Below the pieces are notes generated by a model. The model was not told where the DNA came from. It ran no database searches and worked only from the letters and a program-made list of their open reading frames with translations. Positions 16,001 to 24,682 of a DNA stretch of 33,943 nt are shown here, in pieces. The DNA is taken from contig JAAFHJ010000003.1 of NCBI GenBank assembly GCA_013298325.1, positions 1-33,943 of the forward strand. Reading direction: 5' to 3'. A program made the position numbers and the translations under genes. Numbering within the stretch: position 1 is the stretch's first letter; each line of letters starts with the position of its first letter. The stretch comes from Myxococcales bacterium (GTDB taxonomy: Bacteria > Myxococcota_A > Polyangia > Polyangiales > Polyangiaceae).

Positions 16001-18690
16001 CGGCCTGCGTCAGGGCGCGCGGAGACGGAGGCGTCGAGCCCCTCCTCGACGGTGCCCGGAGGCGGAAGGGTTGGCAAACCGCCCTCTTCTGGGGCGCCAC
16101 CATCCAATACTACCGGCTCGGCGACGTCCTTTGGCTCGGTACCGGCGAGGAAATTTTCATCCATGGTTTCCGGGTCATCGGCGAAGGGGAGCAATCCCGT
16201 TTTCTTGTCGACGGCGACGGTAACAATGCCAGAAGGTTTCGGAAAGTCGACGACCGGCTTCCCTTCCTCGGCCCCCTTCATGAAGGCGATCCATGGCGGG
16301 AGCGCAGTGACACCACCCGCTTCCCCCGCCCCGAGGGGGCGCCCGTCGTCAAAGCCGACCCAGCTCACGGCGACGAAATCGGGGGAAAAACCGGCAAACC
16401 ACGTATCTTTCGAATCGTTGCTCGTCCCCGTCTTTCCTGCGACCGGGCGGCCAAGGCTCTTCGCACGAGTCGCCGTTCCGTGGTCGACGACGCTCTTCAT
16501 CATATCGACAAGGAGCCATGCCTCGGCGTCATCCATCACCCGCTTCGGCGCGGCGCGCTCGGGGAGCGGCACTTCCTTGCCATCCGGGCCGATGATTCGC
16601 GTTACAAATCGAGGCTCTACGTAGGTTCCGAGGGTGGCGAACGTGGCGTAGGCGCCGGCGAGTTCGATCGGTTTGACCTCGTAGCTGCCAAGCGCGAGGG
16701 AGAGATCGGGTGCGAGCTTCGATTTGATTCCCAGCGCTTGGGCGAACGACACAATATTTGCTGGGCCGACGTCTTCCATGACCCGCACGGCGCCAACGTT
16801 CACCGAGTTCGCCAATACTTCGCGAAGCCGCAGCGGATCTTTCGCCGTCCACCCTTCGTAGTTTGAAGGTTTGTAATTTCCAAATGACTGCGGATTGATG
16901 TCGACCATACTCGCCGGCGTCCATCGGCGGCTCTTCAGGGCGTACCCGTAGAGGATCGGCTTAAAGGTCGATCCCGGCTGGCGTTCCGCCTGGTTGACGC
17001 GATCGAGTCCCGACGGGGCCCCTTCGTAGTTGCCGACGAGGGCAAGCACATCGCGGGTCCGTGCATCGAGCGCAACAAACGCCGCTTCGGGGCCAATTTC
17101 GAGACGAAGAGGGACCTTGTATCCCGGTTTTCCATCGGGCGGGGTGCTGTCGTTCTTTGCGTCTTTTCCATCCTTGCTTGCGGGCGGCGCAAGCAAGGAC
17201 ACCCGCACAAATGCCCCTGGCGGAGCAAACCCACTTGGTGCCAATTTTTGCGGATTGTAGCGCGGGTAATCGGCCAGTTTTACGACGCCGGTGACGTTAC
17301 CCACCTGAACGTCAAACGTCCCCGCAGCGTCATCGGCGGCCCCCACGATGCCGACGTAGGTTCGGTAGGCTTGCGGGGCGCCTTCCCAAGGCTTTTCCCA
17401 GCGACCGAGCGGCTTCGCCTTCCCCCGCTTGTCGAGAAGCTGGGGCACCTTGAGTGGGCCGGTGAGGCCTCGACGCTTGTCGAAGGCGACCAAATTGGTG
17501 ACGACGGCGTCGCGGGCGACGCGCTGGAGTTTCGGGTCGATCGTCGTCTCCACGGTGAAGCCGCCTCGCGTTGCCCGTTCTGGCTCCAAATCGTGAAGAA
17601 GTCTGCGAACGTAGCTCACCACTTCCGGCGCGAGTTCGTCGTGGGTTTCCGCGATAGCTGCAAGATGCACCGTCTCGACGCGGGCCGCTTCGAAGTCGGC
17701 CTCGGCGCCGCGAAAGAACCCCTTCGCGTTCATCTGGTCGAGGACGAAGGCGCGTCGCTCAAGGGCGCGCTTGGGGTCCTTCCGGGGGGAACAGCTCTCG
17801 GGGCAAGCGATCGTTCCTGCGAGAAGGGCCGCCTCGGCAATGGAGAGATCCTTGGCACTCTTGCCGAAGCTATCGCGTGCCGCCTCCTCGATGCCGTAAC
17901 GACCACGCCCGAAGTAGATGTGGTTCAAATACAGTTCGAGGATTTCATCTTTCGACAAAGTCTGCTCGAGCCGGCGAGCAAGAAGCGCCTCACGAACTTT
18001 GCGACGGAAGGACTTTTCCGGGTCGAGAAGGACGTTCTTGACCACCTGCTGGGTGATCGTCGAGCCCCCCTGCTTCCACTTTCCGTGGCGAAGATTCACG
18101 AGCATCGCGCGAAAAATACCAATATAATTGAGACCTTCGTGCTCGTAAAAGTTGGCATCCTCTGCGGCGAGAGCGGCGAGCTTTACGTGGGGAGGAAGGT
18201 CCCCGATCGGGACGACGGTACGGCGCTCCGTGAAGACTTCGGCCAAGATGGTCTTGTCGCGGCCGAGGATCCGCGTCACCTGCGGCGGCTTATAATTACC
18301 TTTGAGTTCCTTAACTTCAGGCAGCTCTCCTTCGAGCTTTCGCACGTAGAGGGCAAGGGCGATCCCGGCACCAACCGCAAGTGCAAGCCCAAAGAGGGCG
18401 ACCGTTCGAAGAACGTAAAGGGCGCGACGGAACATGCTGGGCTTGGCCGTTCGCTCCGCCCGTCGAAGAGTCGACGGTTTGCGGGGTTCCTCGGCGTCCT
18501 CGGAAACGTCGCGGACGTTCACCCGATTCCGCGCCGAAACCTCCCGGTCGCGGCGCGGAGCCGTCGCGAGAGACGGCGGGCCCACAACGACAGGCGCCTC
18601 CGCCCTCGATTTTGCGGGGTCCCTCTCCGTCGGCGCGAAGGCATCCTCCGATGGAGGCGGCGAATTCGAAGGATCTTCCGGGCGCTTCAC
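15997..18690 (-). CDS. mrcA: Penicillin-binding protein 1A, bifunctional transglycosylase/transpeptidase
   Basis: An 897-residue class A PBP that polymerises lipid II and crosslinks peptidoglycan at the outer face of the inner membrane. The cytoplasmic tail is unusually long (about 90 residues, charged and Pro-rich), followed by one transmembrane helix (95-115). The GT51 domain has EDANFYEHEGL (catalytic E177), GGSTITQQVVKN (208-219) and the RKVREALLARRLEQ block. An OB-like linker domain (400-530) contains a Lys/Asp-rich insert. The transpeptidase motifs are STFK (S574), SVN (629-631) and KTG (753-755). A Pro/Asp/Ala-rich tail of about 60 residues follows. Start is GTG at 18690. It is co-translated with the histidine kinase that follows. 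Confidence 0.94.
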   Translation of the reverse strand: MKRPEDPSNSPPPSEDAFAPTERDPAKSRAEAPVVVGPPSLATAPRRDREVSARNRVNVRDVSEDAEEPRKPSTLRRAERTAKPSMFRRALYVLRTVALFGLALAVGAGIALALYVRKLEGELPEVKELKGNYKPPQVTRILGRDKTILAEVFTERRTVVPIGDLPPHVKLAALAAEDANFYEHEGLNYIGIFRAMLVNLRHGKWKQGGSTITQQVVKNVLLDPEKSFRRKVREALLARRLEQTLSKDEILELYLNHIYFGRGRYGIEEAARDSFGKSAKDLSIAEAALLAGTIACPESCSPRKDPKRALERRAFVLDQMNAKGFFRGAEADFEAARVETVHLAAIAETHDELAPEVVSYVRRLLHDLEPERATRGGFTVETTIDPKLQRVARDAVVTNLVAFDKRRGLTGPLKVPQLLDKRGKAKPLGRWEKPWEGAPQAYRTYVGIVGAADDAAGTFDVQVGNVTGVVKLADYPRYNPQKLAPSGFAPPGAFVRVSLLAPPASKDGKDAKNDSTPPDGKPGYKVPLRLEIGPEAAFVALDARTRDVLALVGNYEGAPSGLDRVNQAERQPGSTFKPILYGYALKSRRWTPASMVDINPQSFGNYKPSNYEGWTAKDPLRLREVLANSVNVGAVRVMEDVGPANIVSFAQALGIKSKLAPDLSLALGSYEVKPIELAGAYATFATLGTYVEPRFVTRIIGPDGKEVPLPERAAPKRVMDDAEAWLLVDMMKSVVDHGTATRAKSLGRPVAGKTGTSNDSKDTWFAGFSPDFVAVSWVGFDDGRPLGAGEAGGVTALPPWIAFMKGAEEGKPVVDFPKPSGIVTVAVDKKTGLLPFADDPETMDENFLAGTEPKDVAEPVVLDGGAPEEGGLPTLPPPGTVEEGLDASVSARPDAGR

Positions 18691-18750
18691 GGCGCGGAGC
18701 GTAGTCCTATCTGAACAATTTACGCCAGAATGCGGGGATTTTGCCCGCTG

Positions 18751-19989
18751 TCAGTGGCGGAACAGGAGGGCCGCAGCGCCGATGCCGATGGCGAGACCGG
18801 CAAAGAAGAGCACGTAGGAAGGGATGGTCGAACGCGGGGCCGGCGCCGCCACAGGCTCCGGTGCAAGCGCCGGTGGGGCGGCGGCGAGCGCTGGCGCCGG
18901 GACCGAGCGTTGGCGAATGCCACTCTGGCCGCGAGGAACCGGCTCGGCGTCGGTCTCCGAAGAGCCGCGGAGATCGGGCAGTTTCGCGGACGCCGCCACC
19001 GAGGTCGCCGCGGGCGGGGCCGACGCAGGGAGGAGGCTGATGGAACTTGGGAGGGAAATGTCGGTCGCGAGGGCGAGGAGCGCATCGCCGAACTCGGCTG
19101 CAGACGAGAAGCGATCCTCGGGCCGCTTCGCGAGCGCGCGCTCAACGAGTTGAACGAGCGCCTTCGGGAACTTGAGTCCGTCGACGCGCTCGTCGAGGGG
19201 GATCGGCGGGGCCGAAGCGTGCATCTTCAAGAAATCGTTGGGAGAACGAGCGTCGAAGGGCAGCTTCCCCGTTAAGGTTTCGTAGAGAATCACAGCAAGC
19301 GCATAGACGTCGCTCGCCGGGCTGAGCGGGAGCGCCTGCGCCTGCTCCGGGCTCATGAACTCGGGCGTTCCGAAGACCATCCCCTCCTTCGTGAGCTGGA
19401 TCGATTCGGGGCCGACCTCCCTCGGTGAGACCTTCGCGAGACCGAAATCGAGAACCTTCACGAAGTCGTTCGTCGGCCCCTTCGCACAAACGAATAAGTT
19501 CTCCGGCTTCAAATCCCGATGAATGATCCCGGATAGGTGTGCCTCATCGAGCGCGAAGGCGGCCTGCGCAACGATCCGGAGGGCGCGGGCCGGAGCCAAG
19601 GGACCGCTGCTTCGGACGACGCCGTGAAGGTTCTTCCCCTCCAAGAGCTCCATCACGATGCAGAGTACACCCTCTTCAATTTCGCCAAAGTGTAGGACTC
19701 GGACGGTATTCGGGTGGGACAGGTGACTCATCGCTCGCGCCTCGCGGCGGAAGCGTGCGGCGAGGTCTTGACGGCCGGTAAGGCGCGCGTGGAGCACCTT
19801 CACAGCGACGAAGCGGTTCATCTCCGGCTGGAAGGCCTTGTAGACCGCGCCCATTCCGCCCGCGCCGATGCGCTCCTGAATCTCGTATTGAGCGTCGAAA
19901 ATCGTCTTGCCGATAAATGGATCGGCACGGCCCGCCGACGCGCCAGTTGCGCCTGCACTCGTCGTCGGGGAAGGGTCGGCGGTCGCCAT
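18751..19989 (-). CDS. Ser/Thr protein kinase with C-terminal membrane anchor
   Basis: A 412-residue Hanks-type kinase with all key residues: Gly loop GAGGMGAVY (42-50), VAVK Lys 64, the C-helix Glu in RREARAM, HRDLKPEN (D159), DFG (181-183), activation segment GTPEFMSPE (207-215) and DVYALAVILYE. After the kinase domain (to about 310) a Pro/Ala linker of about 80 residues leads to one transmembrane helix near the C terminus, with only a few residues beyond. This gives a cytoplasmic kinase tethered by its tail, with no extracellular sensor. The Ser/Thr-rich N-terminal 25 residues may be autophosphorylated. PBP1A begins 60 bases downstream on the same strand, so cell-wall synthesis is a possible target. 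Confidence 0.93.
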   Translation of the reverse strand: MATADPSPTTSAGATGASAGRADPFIGKTIFDAQYEIQERIGAGGMGAVYKAFQPEMNRFVAVKVLHARLTGRQDLAARFRREARAMSHLSHPNTVRVLHFGEIEEGVLCIVMELLEGKNLHGVVRSSGPLAPARALRIVAQAAFALDEAHLSGIIHRDLKPENLFVCAKGPTNDFVKVLDFGLAKVSPREVGPESIQLTKEGMVFGTPEFMSPEQAQALPLSPASDVYALAVILYETLTGKLPFDARSPNDFLKMHASAPPIPLDERVDGLKFPKALVQLVERALAKRPEDRFSSAAEFGDALLALATDISLPSSISLLPASAPPAATSVAASAKLPDLRGSSETDAEPVPRGQSGIRQRSVPAPALAAAPPALAPEPVAAPAPRSTIPSYVLFFAGLAIGIGAAALLFRH

Positions 19990-20058
19990 GCGGTTTGCCT
20001 ACTACAGCCACAGCGCGGTGCACTGTCAAACCCAGAATCTCACGCTATCGTCGGTGCC

Positions 20059-20772
20059 ATGCCTGCCCCCGTGCTTCTCGCTCCACTCCTCGCATCCTTC
20101 CGGCACGGCTTCAGCCTTCGGAGCGCGCAGGTGCCGACCGACCACACGTTCGAAGCGCCAGAACGCGCGGCGGCTCTCGTCGCCTTCCGGGCGGCAACCG
20201 GCCTTGGCGCAGTCCGGCAGACGAAGCAGGTCCATGGCGCCACCATTGTCGAAGGCTCGGCGAGCACCGAGCAGACGGAAGCGGACGGACTTCTTTCATT
20301 TCCTGGTGGCTCCGCCGTCGGTGTACGCACCGCCGACTGCGTGCCGATCCTCCTGGCCGATCGGGTTTCCGGGGCGGTCGCTGCCGTTCACGCCGGTTGG
20401 CGAGGCGTTGTCGCCGGGATCGCGCCCGCGGCGGTCGCTGGACTCGGTAGCCGCCCGGGCAGCATCCTGGCGGCGATCGGCCCCGCGATCGGGCCCTGCT
20501 GCTTCGAGGTTGGCCTTGAGGTCGTCGACGCACTCGTCGACGGCGGGGCGATGCCGGAAGATCGTCGCTTCGCGAATGGACGATCGGGTGCCGGGAAACC
20601 GCTCGTCGATCTCCGGGCATGCGTCGCCTTTCAATTGGAGAAAAATGGGATTTCAAAGGCAGCAATTGCGCTCGTAGGCGGCTGTACCTACTGCGATGCC
20701 CAGTACCATTCCTTCCGGAGGGACGGCGCCGCCTCTGGAAGGATGCTAGCTGCGATCGCTCCAAATTCTTGA
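20059..20772 (+). CDS. pgeF: Purine nucleoside phosphorylase / polyphenol oxidase family (PgeF/YfiH, LACC1-like)
   Basis: A 237-residue member of the multicopper-polyphenol-oxidase-like family now known as YfiH/LACC1 purine nucleoside phosphorylases and, in E. coli, as PgeF, which trims misplaced amino acids from peptidoglycan precursors. The zinc/copper-site residues are present: KQVHGA (H59), TADCVPILL (C94), AAVHAGWRG (H111) and GPAIGPCCFEVG (C147-C148). The end (YCDAQYHSFRRDG) is the usual one. The ATG at 20059 gives the family N terminus; longer starts would overlap the divergent kinase gene. The stop lies seven bases from the convergent pseudokinase stop. The PBP1A gene a few kilobases away fits a cell-wall role, by inference only. 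Confidence 0.92.
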   Translation: MPAPVLLAPLLASFRHGFSLRSAQVPTDHTFEAPERAAALVAFRAATGLGAVRQTKQVHGATIVEGSASTEQTEADGLLSFPGGSAVGVRTADCVPILLADRVSGAVAAVHAGWRGVVAGIAPAAVAGLGSRPGSILAAIGPAIGPCCFEVGLEVVDALVDGGAMPEDRRFANGRSGAGKPLVDLRACVAFQLEKNGISKAAIALVGGCTYCDAQYHSFRRDGAASGRMLAAIAPNS

Positions 20773-20779
20773 AATACTA

Positions 20780-22435
20780 CTATTTAACGCGAAAGAAGAC
20801 CGCAAGTAGCGCCACAACAACGGCAATCCCAGCGATCACCCACGGAAGAATGGGGCCACGTGGTGGGGGCGGCGGGGCGAGAGAGATTTGTAGGGCGGAA
20901 ATACGCGGGAGCGAGCGACTTGCGCGTGAAGGTTCCGAGGACCGTAGGGGCCCCGGCGGCTCGCTCCGCGCGCCATTCCGGCGTGCCGCCTCCAGCTCAG
21001 CGTCATGGCTGGAAACCGGCATTGAACCGCTCGCAGGTCGCGCGGATGGGGCGGGGAGTTCGAGGGCCGCCACCGGAACGTCGATCGGAGGCGAGGAAGG
21101 CCGCGCCGCCAGCGATGACGGAACCTGCGAAAGAAGCGATGGAATTGGCCGAACCGTCCCCGGTGGCAAGAGCGATGGAACCGGGCGACGGGCGACGGGC
21201 TCTAGCGGCGGAAGCACGCCCCTCGGTTCGCCCGCGTCGGCCGCGACGACTTCGGGCGAGGGCGGCGGGAAACTAAAATTCGGAAGATTTTCTGGAAGAT
21301 TCAAAGAGAGTAAAAGCTCAGCACTTTGACTCTTTGTATCAATTTTTCCAGCGACACTCGCCGAGACAGGATCGGAGATCACGCGCGCAGACTCGGGCGG
21401 CTCCGAGAGCGGTGCGGCCGGTGTTGAACGCGTTCGTGAAGAACTCCGCGCCGTCTCCTGCTTCGCGGACGGACGCGTATCTTGGTGGCCCCCGGCCCGA
21501 GCAAGTGCCAATAAAAATTCGGAAACATCTGAGAACCGGTCTTCGGGGCGGGGCGCCAGTGCTCGCGCGAGAGCTTCGAGAACTCCAGTCGCTCCGTCAC
21601 CAGCGTCGGCGCGGCGGGCAAGAAGGAGAGTGTCGTACGGCTCCCCTTTTGCGCATTGAAGAGCGCCTCTAAGGGTCGTCGGTCGACGAAGAGGTCCCCC
21701 AAATAAGATGGCAGAAAGTACCGCAGCAAATGCAAACTGATCGGAGCGCGCGTCGGGTAGCTCTCCAGCAGCCGTCTCCGGCGCGGCATACGCCAAGTGA
21801 GAAATCGGCCGTTGCTCGGGCGGGATCCGGGCGACGAGCTCGGCGCCGACGAACCCGAGGACAGTCGCCGGTTCACAAAATAGGTTCTCGGGGCGGAGAT
21901 CGCCGTGAATCACGCCCAGCCGGTGGGCGTGAACGAGAGCGTCGCCCAGGGGATCGGCCACTGCCATCATCCGCGCGCGCCGCGACGTGGCTGACGCGAT
22001 GTGCCCGCCTGCTGTGAGGCTGTTCGACGGCCGATTTCTCGCCAATTCCAAGGAAAGAGGCAGGCCGGCTGGCAACAACCGGGCGACCCAGGGGACGCCG
22101 TCGTCGGTCGCGCCGTCGTCGAGGATCGGAGGGAGCGCGTGATGGTGGACCCGGGAAGTGGCGAGGCTCTCCCGTCGAAACGCAGCAGTAAGCGACGCGT
22201 CGGCGGAGAATACCGCGCGGACGACCTCAATCAGCGCACGTGCCTTCTTGCGACCGACCGCCACGTAGGTGTCGGCGATGAGCGTCGATGAAGCGCGTTC
22301 TTCCAGGGTCCACCGCCCGCAGGATGTCCCGCTGCGATCGCCGCCTCTTTCGCCGGTCGACGCCATCGGCGGCGGGGAGTACCACGACGAGGCACTCGTT
22401 GTCGTGGCCAGCGTAGTGGGGGCGGAAACTCTCAT
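20780..22435 (-). CDS. Probable pseudokinase of the Ser/Thr kinase fold, tail-anchored
   Basis: About 551 residues. The region 45-320 has the kinase fold: IHGDLRPENLF (HGD at 177-179, Asp and Asn kept), then AYAAPETAAGE in place of the APE motif, SDQFAFAAVL and a final RPEDRFSDVSEFL. Key ATP-site elements are gone: there is no Gly-rich loop, the VAIK Lys aligns with Glu (ALIEVV, E70), and the DFG motif reads GFV (194-196). A Ser/Pro-rich linker of about 180 residues and one C-terminal transmembrane helix (about 530-548) follow, as in the active kinase upstream. The start is uncertain: ATG 22498 lies four bases from the divergent gene, so 22435 was chosen; 22366 is also possible. Likely a scaffold or allosteric regulator. 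Confidence 0.8.
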   Translation of the reverse strand: MRVSAPTTLATTTSASSWYSPPPMASTGERGGDRSGTSCGRWTLEERASSTLIADTYVAVGRKKARALIEVVRAVFSADASLTAAFRRESLATSRVHHHALPPILDDGATDDGVPWVARLLPAGLPLSLELARNRPSNSLTAGGHIASATSRRARMMAVADPLGDALVHAHRLGVIHGDLRPENLFCEPATVLGFVGAELVARIPPEQRPISHLAYAAPETAAGELPDARSDQFAFAAVLSAILFGGPLRRPTTLRGALQCAKGEPYDTLLLARRADAGDGATGVLEALARALAPRPEDRFSDVSEFLLALARAGGHQDTRPSAKQETARSSSRTRSTPAAPLSEPPESARVISDPVSASVAGKIDTKSQSAELLLSLNLPENLPNFSFPPPSPEVVAADAGEPRGVLPPLEPVARRPVPSLLPPGTVRPIPSLLSQVPSSLAARPSSPPIDVPVAALELPAPSARPASGSMPVSSHDAELEAARRNGARSEPPGPLRSSEPSRASRSLPRISALQISLAPPPPPRGPILPWVIAGIAVVVALLAVFFRVK

Positions 22436-22501
22436 TATCTTTAGATTAGTTTGTGACCGTTCGCGACGCCCATCGCTACGGGGCATGCTACGTTTCATCC
22501 T
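22436..22501. promoter_or_regulatory. AT-rich divergent spacer
   Basis: The start regions of the pseudokinase (-) and the FGE-like lipoprotein (+) face each other here. Bases 22434-22453 are far more AT rich than the surrounding genes, as expected for a divergent promoter. No clear -35/-10 pair was identified on either strand. Confidence 0.3.
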
Positions 22502-24154
22502 ATGGCGACGGTTTTCTCAGCACACGGCACGCGCCCCTTCGGCCTCGCAGTCGGTCTTGCCGTTTCGCTTCTCGCAGCGCTCTCCGCCTGCAGCAGCGAA
22601 GATGCCGCCCCCGCAGGCTCCCAAGCGAACGGGACCGCGTGCGTCGATGCATCGACGTGTGGAGGCGGCGTCTGCCTGGAGGGGGTCTGCCGGCCGGGGT
22701 CGGCGACTGACAAAGTCCGGAACAACGGCGAGACCGATGTCGACTGCGGGGGGACCTCGGCGCCGCCGTGTGCGACAGGCCTCGGCTGCGCGGTCGACAA
22801 CGACTGCGTCGATCGGGTCTGTACCGGCGGAAAATGTGCACTCCCGAGCGGGACCGACGGACGAAAAAACGGCCAAGAAACCGACCTCGATTGCGGCGGT
22901 CCGATCGCCGCAAAATGCCCGACTGGGCTCGCCTGCAACGCCAACAATGACTGTGTGAGTCGACGATGCAACAGCGGGCGTTGCGCGGAGGGCCTCCCGG
23001 ACAATGGCGTCGCCGATGGCGATGAAACAGACATTGATTGCGGCGGAACGAAGGCCCCCAAATGCTATTCCGGACGCATTTGTTCAGCGGCCACCGACTG
23101 CGAAAGCGGTGTTTGTACTACCGCACTCTGTGCTGCACCCACGGCGGCCGATGGCGTGAAGAACGGGACCGAAAGCGACGTCGACTGCGGCGGAACCTCC
23201 GGTGTGAAGTGCGCGGTGGGTAAGCGTTGCAACGCCCACATCGACTGCGCGAGCGAGGGCTGCGACTACAAAGGAACCTGTATTGCTGCGCGTAGTTGCG
23301 CGGCCCACTACGGCGGCGACACGTGCGGCGTCGGCGAGCCGTGGCTCCTCGATGGCGCCGGGAATCAAGTTCCCGATCCGGCGATGAAACACGAGAGTTG
23401 TTGCACGTCGCTGCCGGTGCCCGGAGTCGCGGGGACCCTCGACAAGTACCTGGTTACTTCCGGCCGTATCCAGCAGTTCATGGCTCGCGTTGATGGAAAT
23501 GTGCGCGGGTATGTGCAGGCGAATCCGCCCGCGGGATGGAACCCCGCCTGGAACAGCTATGTCCCGGCAGGCTGGAACGACGTCGCTCAGTTGCTGGGTG
23601 CCGGAACGACGGGGGCCGGAGAAGCGGCCGGCTGCTACCTCCGCGGCAACGGTGGGCGAACGTTCTGGCTTCCGACGAAAGCAAATACCGTCGACAATGG
23701 CGATATCGACCACGGATTTTCCAAGGACGTGCTCGATACAAAGGCACAAAATTGCTTTACGGGCCCCATTCTCGCAGCCTTCTGCGCGTGGGATGGGGGG
23801 CGACTACCGACGATGGGCGAGCTTCGCGCCGCCCTCGGTGGGCGGACCTACCCCTGGGGAAACACGGCGTGGAACCCCGATCTTGCGATCTTCAACAAGC
23901 TCTACGCGTGGCCGACCTACCCCCAGAACGCCGACCTCGACCGAACGGCGCTGATCGCCGCACCGGGGCGCCGCCCGCTCGGGTATGGGCCGTTTGGGCA
24001 CGCCGATTTGGCCGGACTCCTCTTTGAATATTCGGCAGGACTCACCGTTGCTTTGTGGCAAGGATCCTTTGAAGGCCACGCGATTTCGATGAGCGACTAC
24101 GCGGTAACCCCCGCTCGAAAATACTGGGCTATTGGCGGTCGCTGCGCCCGCTAA
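22502..24154 (+). CDS. Lipoprotein with four Cys repeats and a formylglycine-enzyme-fold domain
   Basis: A 550-residue lipoprotein: the signal peptide ends at LSAC (C30). Residues 70-261 hold four repeats of about 48 residues with the pattern NG.ETDVDCGG....C..G..C....DC.S..C..G.C. Residues 266-550 have the SUMF1/FGE-type C-lectin fold: DKYLVTSGRIQQFM, FWLPTKAN, CAWDGGRLPTMGELRAALGG, TYPWGN and the terminal GGRCAR. The paired catalytic Cys region of true formylglycine-generating enzymes is not evident and no sulfatase is nearby, so a binding or structural role at the surface is more likely. The repeat design is common in myxobacterial lipoproteins. The ATG at 22502 directly begins the signal peptide region; no Shine-Dalgarno sequence is evident. 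Confidence 0.85.
   Translation: MATVFSAHGTRPFGLAVGLAVSLLAALSACSSEDAAPAGSQANGTACVDASTCGGGVCLEGVCRPGSATDKVRNNGETDVDCGGTSAPPCATGLGCAVDNDCVDRVCTGGKCALPSGTDGRKNGQETDLDCGGPIAAKCPTGLACNANNDCVSRRCNSGRCAEGLPDNGVADGDETDIDCGGTKAPKCYSGRICSAATDCESGVCTTALCAAPTAADGVKNGTESDVDCGGTSGVKCAVGKRCNAHIDCASEGCDYKGTCIAARSCAAHYGGDTCGVGEPWLLDGAGNQVPDPAMKHESCCTSLPVPGVAGTLDKYLVTSGRIQQFMARVDGNVRGYVQANPPAGWNPAWNSYVPAGWNDVAQLLGAGTTGAGEAAGCYLRGNGGRTFWLPTKANTVDNGDIDHGFSKDVLDTKAQNCFTGPILAAFCAWDGGRLPTMGELRAALGGRTYPWGNTAWNPDLAIFNKLYAWPTYPQNADLDRTALIAAPGRRPLGYGPFGHADLAGLLFEYSAGLTVALWQGSFEGHAISMSDYAVTPARKYWAIGGRCAR
22709..23284 (+). repeat. Four tandem Cys-rich coding repeats
   Basis: Within the lipoprotein gene about 48-codon units repeat four times, each with the core ETDVDCGG (or ETDLDCGG, ETDIDCGG, ESDVDCGG) and six Cys in fixed positions. 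The protein pattern is much better conserved than the DNA, so the duplication is old. Confidence 0.75.
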
Positions 24155-24164
24155 GCACCTGAAT

Positions 24165-24614
24165 TCAAAGGTTATCTACCGTCTTTTCGCGGGGGAGAAC
24201 GATGTTGTAGACCCCCTTCCCCGTCGCGACGTATTCGGTCGGTGCGTCGGCGTGGAAGACGAACATATCGGCTACGCCGACGCGACTTCCTACGCGAACC
24301 ACACGCGCTTCTGCGTACAGATCAATCAGGCGTCCGGGGCGCAGGTAGTCGATGCGCATGTCGATGGTCGAGACGCGGCTGCGCGGGTCATCGGCGTAGG
24401 TCCAGACCGCGAGGCCGCCGGCGACGTCGGCGAGGGTGGCGGCGAGTCCCCCGTGGAGGGCGGGCCTCGTCGGATCACCAATGAAATCTTCGCGAAACGG
24501 GACGCGGATGCGGCAGTAACCGCGCTCTGCCACTTCAAACTGCATCCCGAGGAAGCGATTGAAGGGAACGGCGTTCTGCATGACTTCGCGAAGGAGTTCC
24601 GGATCGATTCCCAT
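24165..24614 (-). CDS. PaaI-family hotdog thioesterase
   Basis: A 149-residue single hotdog-domain protein, the usual size for acyl-CoA thioesterases of the PaaI group, which hydrolyse (aryl)acyl-CoA in the cytoplasm. The signature RPALHGGLAATLADVAGGLAV (about 50-70), with the HGG catalytic loop and the Asp of the following helix, is intact. It is followed by STIDMRIDYLRPGR in the central strand. The ATG at 24614 was chosen because it gives the family N terminus; upstream sequence in frame lies in the next gene's spacer. The substrate cannot be predicted. It follows the zinc-ribbon/Tudor-like gene by 68 bases on the same strand and ends ten bases from the convergent lipoprotein gene. Confidence 0.85.
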   Translation of the reverse strand: MGIDPELLREVMQNAVPFNRFLGMQFEVAERGYCRIRVPFREDFIGDPTRPALHGGLAATLADVAGGLAVWTYADDPRSRVSTIDMRIDYLRPGRLIDLYAEARVVRVGSRVGVADMFVFHADAPTEYVATGKGVYNIVLPREKTVDNL

Positions 24615-24682
24615 GCCGACGCCATGTAGGCGCCGCCACCCCCGAAGGGCGCGGTATTTTTGCAGGAGCCGACTGCAGATTC

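Noticed and set aside
18732-18748. GCGGG/CCCGC hairpin between the Ser/Thr kinase and PBP1A genes
   Set aside because: The five-base stem has no T run on either strand, so it is not a convincing terminator.
22502-24154. Idea that the FGE-like domain activates a sulfatase
   Set aside because: No sulfatase in the window, and the catalytic Cys pair of the enzyme is not evident.
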